64,000 bases of DNA from Flavobacterium aquicola (GTDB taxonomy: Bacteria; Bacteroidota; Bacteroidia; Flavobacteriales; Flavobacteriaceae): contig NZ_QUNI01000011.1 of assembly GCF_003385115.1 (NCBI RefSeq), positions 112,308 to 176,307 of the forward strand. The letters are read 5' to 3'. The notes under the pieces are model-generated. The model was not told the DNA's origin. It saw nothing but the letters and a program-made list of their open reading frames with translations, and searched no databases. The translations under genes were made by a program, and so were the position numbers. This document shows positions 59,758-64,000 of this stretch, in pieces; within the stretch, counting starts at the first letter, position 1; the number at the start of each line of letters is the position of its first letter.

Positions 59758-59942
59758 TGTGCTCTTATTATATTACTTTACTGAAATTTTATTCAGCTTC
59801 ATTCTCTATACAAAGTTACCTTATACAACTAAAAAAGCTGGCCGATGTTCTCACTTAAGAGAATTCAGCTGTATTACCACACAAAACAAGTGTTATTTAC
59901 TTTTAAAAATGTATTTTTGAAACTTAAAAAGATTTTTTTGCT

Positions 59943-60404
59943 ATGGAAGAACTCGATACTACCGATCTGCTTTTGCTGAAGATACTGGGAAACAATTCCA
60001 GCTATACCATAAAGGAACTGGCCGCACAAGTAAACCTCTCACCTACTCCTGTTTTACAGCGGGTAAAAAAACTGGAAAATAATGGATACATCAAAAAGTA
60101 TATTGCACTAATTGATCATGAAAAATTTAGCCATGGTTTTATCGTTTTCTGCAATATAAAGCTCAAACAGCATGACCGAAATATCGGAAACAGTTTTGTT
60201 GAGGACATCCTGAAAATTGACGAAGTAGTGGAGTGTTATAACATTTCTGGAGATTATGATTTTATCCTAAAAGTATTCGCAAAGGACATGAAACAATACC
60301 AGAATTTCGTTTTCAATAAATTAGGATCTGTCGAAAGTATCGGCAGTACGCAGAGTACTTTTGTAATGTCCGAAATAAAAAATCTGCATAATATAAGTCT
60401 ATAA
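59943..60404 (+). CDS. Lrp/AsnC-family transcriptional regulator
   Basis: This 153-residue protein has an N-terminal AsnC-type helix-turn-helix (TTDLLLLKILGNNSSYTIKE, then LAAQVNLSPTPVLQRVKKLE, about 5-50). A C-terminal RAM/ligand-binding domain follows (about 65-145, with VVECYNISGDYDFILKVFAKD). Lrp-type proteins sense amino acids. It diverges from the SBF-type transporter, which it probably controls. A TAnnTTTG match (TATTTTTG, 59912-59919) lies 23 bases before the ATG. Confidence 0.88.
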   Translation: MEELDTTDLLLLKILGNNSSYTIKELAAQVNLSPTPVLQRVKKLENNGYIKKYIALIDHEKFSHGFIVFCNIKLKQHDRNIGNSFVEDILKIDEVVECYNISGDYDFILKVFAKDMKQYQNFVFNKLGSVESIGSTQSTFVMSEIKNLHNISL

Positions 60405-60605
60405 TGTATTGTCTCGATAAAAAAAGTCCTGTTTGTATCAGCAGCAACAGGTCTTCAAACAATCAAAATCTAAAAGAAACAAAGGCGGACAATTTTTCAA
60501 CTATATAAAGTGCTTTTATAAATTATTAGTTATTGATTTTTTAATCATTTAACACCGATAATTGCAATTAATGTCAAATTATTTAAGTGATAAAATTTTT
60601 CCATC
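60405..60605. other. Gap before att copy 6
   Basis: AT-rich, with no supported gene. A reading frame from about 60580 through att copy 6 gives a peptide with GHLNQIAEATQRQPLPLIGQ, which is probably a relic (see the arm sequence entry). Confidence 0.35.
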
Positions 60606-60713
60606 AATTCCCAATGGGACATCTAAACCAAATTGCTGAAGCAACTCAAAGACAGCCTCTACCTTTAATAGGCCAATCTCTTCAAATCTTCAATAAAATT
60701 TATCATAATTTGT
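60606..60713 (+). repeat. Arm sequence before att copy 6 (related to 50007-50109)
   Basis: This stretch is related to the sequence before att copy 3 over about 105 bases up to AATTTGTCCC. Here the translated frame is open through the att core, so this copy keeps more of the ancestral sequence. GGGACA near the left and TGTCCC at the right form a short inverted repeat. Confidence 0.65.
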
Positions 60714-60715
60714 CC

Positions 60716-60727
60716 CATCAAGGTCAC
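60716..60727 (+). repeat. att copy 6 (degenerate)
   Basis: CATCAAGGTCAC has two mismatches inside the tRNA-Arg core (ATCAAGG for GTCGAGG). A terminator follows. Confidence 0.62.
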
Positions 60728-60728
60728 A

Positions 60729-60760
60729 AAAAAAGCTAAATCTTTCGATTTAGCTTTTTT
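60729..60760 (+). terminator. Terminator behind att copy 6
   Basis: AAAAAAGCTAAATC (60729-60742) and GATTTAGCTTTTTT (60747-60760) form a perfect 14-bp stem with the loop TTTC. It is also placed to stop minus-strand transcription coming from the PhyH gene. Confidence 0.85.
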
Positions 60761-60849
60761 TTATGCTTCTTAGTTTTTACATAAGTTTTTAACTTAGAAA
60801 AAATACCCTCTTATTTTTTGACTAAATTAATCCGCTTTTTGCGGACAAT

Positions 60850-61638
60850 TTACAATACAATTTTCTCAATTTCAGTCAAAACACTATTATCCTTAGAACA
60901 AATATAATCTGGTCTACTATTTTCCGAAACCGGCAAGTTATTAATACTATTATAAGTTATAATAACAGTGTCTCTTTCATATGGAGAAAGATTACCTGTA
61001 GAAGCATGAAATAAGTTGGGATGAAAAAAAACAACTGATCCGGCTCTAAGCTCTAAGACCTGAATGCCGTTTTGATCTGCATATGTTTTAACAATAGTAT
61101 CATCAACAGTAAATTTTAAGTTGGAGCTAAGCGAATTTAATATATCATTTTTATCGAGATTCCCTTTATCCTTAAATTTAGCTATACCTTCTTTTTGTGA
61201 TCCTGGAATAACCATTAAAGGGCCTTGATAAGACTTTGCATCATCTAAATAAATCATTGCTGAAATCATATCTGGAGTTGACACACCATCATCGAAGTGC
61301 CAATAGGGATAATCTTGGTGCCACTCCCACCATTTACCTAAAAATGGCTCTTTAAGATTTAATTTATATTGATACAAATATAAGTTTTCTTTTACTAAAT
61401 TTTGTACTATGTTCAATAATCGAAAATCCTTGTACAGATTTGCATATATCTGTGAATGCATGTGAGGAGCAAATACAGAACGAATCTTGTTATCCTCACA
61501 AATAACATTTGGTAATTTTTTTTTACTTTCAAAATAAGATACTTCATTCTTGTATACATTCACTTCCTCTAAAGTAAACATATCCTCAATTACGATATAA
61601 CCATTCCGATTATAACTTTCGATTTGATTTTCATCCAT
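60850..61638 (-). CDS. Phytanoyl-CoA dioxygenase (PhyH) family protein
   Basis: This 262-residue Fe(II)/2-oxoglutarate-type dioxygenase has the iron ligands in WHQDYPYWHFDDG (His and Asp) and FFHPNLFHAST (His). The 2-oxoglutarate-binding Arg is in YERDTVIITY, and the IYLDDAKSYQGPLMVIPGSQ core is typical of the family. In biosynthetic clusters such enzymes hydroxylate amino acids or peptide intermediates. It follows the luciferase-like monooxygenase gene in the same direction as the NRPS, so it is probably a tailoring enzyme of that cluster. Confidence 0.85.
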   Translation of the reverse strand: MDENQIESYNRNGYIVIEDMFTLEEVNVYKNEVSYFESKKKLPNVICEDNKIRSVFAPHMHSQIYANLYKDFRLLNIVQNLVKENLYLYQYKLNLKEPFLGKWWEWHQDYPYWHFDDGVSTPDMISAMIYLDDAKSYQGPLMVIPGSQKEGIAKFKDKGNLDKNDILNSLSSNLKFTVDDTIVKTYADQNGIQVLELRAGSVVFFHPNLFHASTGNLSPYERDTVIITYNSINNLPVSENSRPDYICSKDNSVLTEIEKIVL

Positions 61639-61795
61639 TTCTTTTTACTTTTAAAATCAATATTATACTTACAAATAAAATTATTAATTAATAAAAATCC
61701 TAATAATTTTTCAATGTTTTTTTTTTCATATTTAAAACTGACTAAACACATTATAAAAACTCGATGAATCCCGGTTTTAATATGTATTTAGTCAA

Positions 61796-62836
61796 TTACA
61801 AGGACTGCCTTAATTCAGTTATGTATTTTAAATTTTCGAATATTCGGTCAGACGAAGGACCAAAATCAAGTAAGCAGGCTATTTCATCCACTCCGGCCCC
61901 TGTTATTTTTCGTACTAGATCGATGCAAGATTCTTTACTGCCTATCAATCCTTTTGTATTAGCAAATCTTTCATATAAAAAATTCAAAAAATCATCTAGA
62001 TCCTCTTCAGATAAAGAATCCAATGAAAAATCACGATCTCTATTATAAGCCATTCCTTCAAATAATTTTTTATTTCGTTTTAAAAAATTACAGTATGGTT
62101 TTCTTGCTTCCTCTTTTATAATCTCATTATCTAACCCAATAAATGTGTGTAACATCAAAGTAACTTTACCTGTTTTAGGATCAAAACCGTTTTCTCTACG
62201 TGCTTGTCGATAAAGGTCTATTTTCACTGACAACTCTTCTACCGTTTGATCTAGAACTGAAGTCAGAATATTAAATCCTAATTTACCTGCATTTTTAAAT
62301 CCTTCAGAATTTGCGCTTACCGTTAGATAAAATGGTACTTCTTTTTGGACTGTAGATGGATATATTTTGATATCTACCTTTTTCCCATTACCACTTAATC
62401 GCTCTATAGATTCTCCTCTCCATAATTTTTTAACTTTAGATATTCCTTCATACATTACCTTATGTTTGTCTTTATAATTTTGTGAGAAAAAAACAAAATC
62501 ATCTGGATTCCATCCTGAAGCTACTGATAATCCAACTCGTCCATTAGATAAATTATCAACCATTGCCCATTCTTCTGCCACACGTATGGGGTCGTGAAGT
62601 GCCATAACTACACTTCCACTATTTAGTCTTATTCTTGTTGTTATACTTGCTAGAGCTGCTTGAAGTACTGCCGGATTATTAAATATTCCTCCAAATTCTG
62701 TAAAGTGACGTTCTGGAACCCAAATAGATGAGAAATTATTTTCATCACCATAGATAGCGCACTTTTTTACCAAATCATAAATATTTCCCGATAAGGAATC
62801 TTCACTACTAGCGAAAAACATAATTCCAAATTCCAT
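61796..62836 (-). CDS. Luciferase-like flavin monooxygenase of the NRPS-associated type
   Basis: This 346-residue LLM-class, FMN-dependent oxygenase starts MEFGIMFFASSEDS. It shows the order of the MupA/Atu3671 subfamily found in NRPS and PKS clusters: WVPERHFTEFGGIFNNPAVL, ALASITTRIRLNSGSVV, LHDPIRVAEEWAMVDNLSNG, GRVGLSVASGWNPDDFV. Such enzymes hydroxylate or oxidise carrier-bound amino-acid intermediates. It lies 41 bases downstream of the NRPS end and upstream of the PhyH gene. Confidence 0.87.
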   Translation of the reverse strand: MEFGIMFFASSEDSLSGNIYDLVKKCAIYGDENNFSSIWVPERHFTEFGGIFNNPAVLQAALASITTRIRLNSGSVVMALHDPIRVAEEWAMVDNLSNGRVGLSVASGWNPDDFVFFSQNYKDKHKVMYEGISKVKKLWRGESIERLSGNGKKVDIKIYPSTVQKEVPFYLTVSANSEGFKNAGKLGFNILTSVLDQTVEELSVKIDLYRQARRENGFDPKTGKVTLMLHTFIGLDNEIIKEEARKPYCNFLKRNKKLFEGMAYNRDRDFSLDSLSEEDLDDFLNFLYERFANTKGLIGSKESCIDLVRKITGAGVDEIACLLDFGPSSDRIFENLKYITELRQSL

Positions 62837-62877
62837 GTATTTTTACTTTTTTAAATTATCTGCCTGATTATTATTAC

Positions 62878-64000
62878 TTACTGTTTTAAGATACATGCGA
62901 TTTGCTCAACATTTTCTCTATTTAAAATTGCATCATGGGTTGTAGATATTGAATGTACTATTACTTCTTTATTAGTATATTTATTCCACCCATAGTCAAA
63001 TCCATAAACATCATCATCGTTAAAAACTATTTTTCCATCCAAATCTGCATATGTTGTTTTAAACAAAATAACTTGTGTATTTAGTTTTTCTTCTACCTTG
63101 TATAAATAGGAACAATTTTCATTGTAGAAATTAACTTCTAAACGTCCTTTTACTTCCTTCTCTCTTAGTTTAAATTCTGACTCCCTTAGCAATTTACTCA
63201 CTGCTTCGAGTTGTTCTTCTTTAGATTTTTCTTCAAGAGCTAAATCTGAAAAATTAAAGTCGTCCCCAAATACCTCTGTTTGGTTTTCTAAAAATTCCCG
63301 AAATAATTGGTCTTCATCAATTTTACTATTATCTTCAAATGAAACTCTTCCATCAAAAATCACTAGTTCTTCGACGTGAAATCCGCCATTTCGTAATTGC
63401 ACTGCCATTTCATAAGCTACGGTTGCTCCAAATGAATATCCTCCAAGTCGATAAGGGCCATGCGGATCCTTTTTTTGCATTTCTGTAATAAACCCTGAGG
63501 CCATTTCTTCAATAGATTTTAAAATTGGAGCTTCCCCATATAATCCTGAACATTGAAATGCATAAACAGGTTGATCTTTTCCTAATAGTTTTGTCAGTTC
63601 AATATAGCAATTAACTGTTCCGCTCCCTGGTGGAGTTAGATATATAGCGTTTAGAGTTCCTTTTTCTTGCAAAGGAACCATAAGGCTTTCTTTGAAATGA
63701 TTCACTGAATTCATATTATCAACAAACTCAGAAATCGTTGAGTATTCAAAGACCATATTAATACTGATATCTGTAGAGAATACCTCATTAATAAAGGAAA
63801 CTAATTTTATAACTAATAAACTATGCCCCCCCAATTCAAAAAAGTCATCATGAATTCCTACTTTATCAACTCCTAATATTTCCTGCCAGATAACAGCTAA
63901 CTGCTCTTCCGTTTCATTGCGGGGTGCTGCATATTCTTTGCTGGATAATTCTGAACCATCCGGATCCGGTAAAGCCTTTTTATCCAGTTTTCCATTACTG
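62878..64000 (-). CDS. Non-ribosomal peptide synthetase, C-terminal end (cut by right edge)
   Basis: The frame is open from the right edge at 64000 to the stop at 62878, so the gene starts outside. Reading from the edge there is the A10 motif of an adenylation domain (NGKLDKKALP), about 30 linker residues, and a peptidyl carrier protein with DDFFELGGHSLL and its phosphopantetheine Ser. Then comes a type I thioesterase (about the last 240 residues; GGYSFGATVAYE with the catalytic Ser, final His in STTHDAIL). It is therefore the terminal A-PCP-TE module that releases the peptide. The TTG at 63834 lies within the PCP motif and is not a start. Confidence 0.92.
   Translation of the reverse strand, partial: SNGKLDKKALPDPDGSELSSKEYAAPRNETEEQLAVIWQEILGVDKVGIHDDFFELGGHSLLVIKLVSFINEVFSTDISINMVFEYSTISEFVDNMNSVNHFKESLMVPLQEKGTLNAIYLTPPGSGTVNCYIELTKLLGKDQPVYAFQCSGLYGEAPILKSIEEMASGFITEMQKKDPHGPYRLGGYSFGATVAYEMAVQLRNGGFHVEELVIFDGRVSFEDNSKIDEDQLFREFLENQTEVFGDDFNFSDLALEEKSKEEQLEAVSKLLRESEFKLREKEVKGRLEVNFYNENCSYLYKVEEKLNTQVILFKTTYADLDGKIVFNDDDVYGFDYGWNKYTNKEVIVHSISTTHDAILNRENVEQIACILKQ

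Noticed and set aside
61764..62048. 94-codon plus-strand ORF
   Set aside because: Antisense to the luciferase-like monooxygenase gene, Ser-rich shadow frame.

Overview
The window comes from an AT-rich Bacteroidota genome, most likely a Flavobacterium. The evidence is the gene content (TonB-dependent receptors, a GLPGLI protein, a fused ResB/CcsA cytochrome c maturation protein, a Bacteroidota-type UbiA prenyltransferase, DUF2911, DUF1684 and DUF4331 proteins) and the promoters. Several promoters carry the Bacteroidota -7 element TAnnTTTG, and two of them also have TTG about 19 bases upstream.

Bases 1-37,700 look like ordinary chromosome. In order they hold: the end of a tRNA-dihydrouridine synthase gene; an envelope locus of an ECF sigma/anti-sigma pair divergent from two DUF4331 proteins, a TPR lipoprotein and a TonB receptor; glutathione peroxidase; a gene-free stretch with two related small-RNA-like units; ccsBA; a housekeeping run (DUF2520, kdsC-like, ubiA-like, maf, small mscS); envelope proteins and an AI-2E-family transporter; a PIG-L deacetylase, 35-residue membrane protein and sodium symporter operon; a LuxR-type regulator; a tatD/tcdA/HAD operon; an MFS transporter; a tandem duplication of a blaI/M56-peptidase pair under one promoter with a long palindromic operator; and apt.

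From tRNA-Arg(ACG) at 37,697 onward the character changes. The 3' end of this tRNA (core GTCGAGGTCAC) recurs at about 44,762, 50,112, 51,410, 55,945 and 60,716, with increasing mismatch in the last two. Every copy is followed within a few bases by a hairpin terminator. These repeats cut the right-hand 26 kb into att-bounded segments. Segment 1 (7.0 kb) is a P4-like integrative element with a tyrosine integrase, excisionase-like HTH protein, primase-helicase, DUF6371 Toprim protein, XRE regulator and a membrane cargo gene. Segment 2 (5.3 kb) is an AraC-led operon with a serine beta-lactamase-fold enzyme, a subclass B1 metallo-beta-lactamase and two alpha/beta hydrolases. Segment 3 (1.3 kb) has two tiny ORFs and a four-helix membrane protein resembling the TRADD-N-associated membrane family of bacterial conflict systems. 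Segment 4 (4.5 kb) carries an IS6-type transposase remnant and an outer-membrane barrel/GLPGLI pair. Segment 5 (4.8 kb) holds a mesX/mesD-like methionine synthase pair, an SBF-type transporter and an Lrp regulator. Segment 6 (open at the right edge) is the end of an NRPS cluster with a luciferase-like monooxygenase and a PhyH-type dioxygenase.

My main inference is that the region is a cassette array built by repeated integration at one tRNA-Arg gene. Only the newest, tRNA-proximal segment still carries an integrase. No CRISPR array, rRNA or intact insertion sequence was seen. All functional calls come from reading protein motifs; no database search was run.
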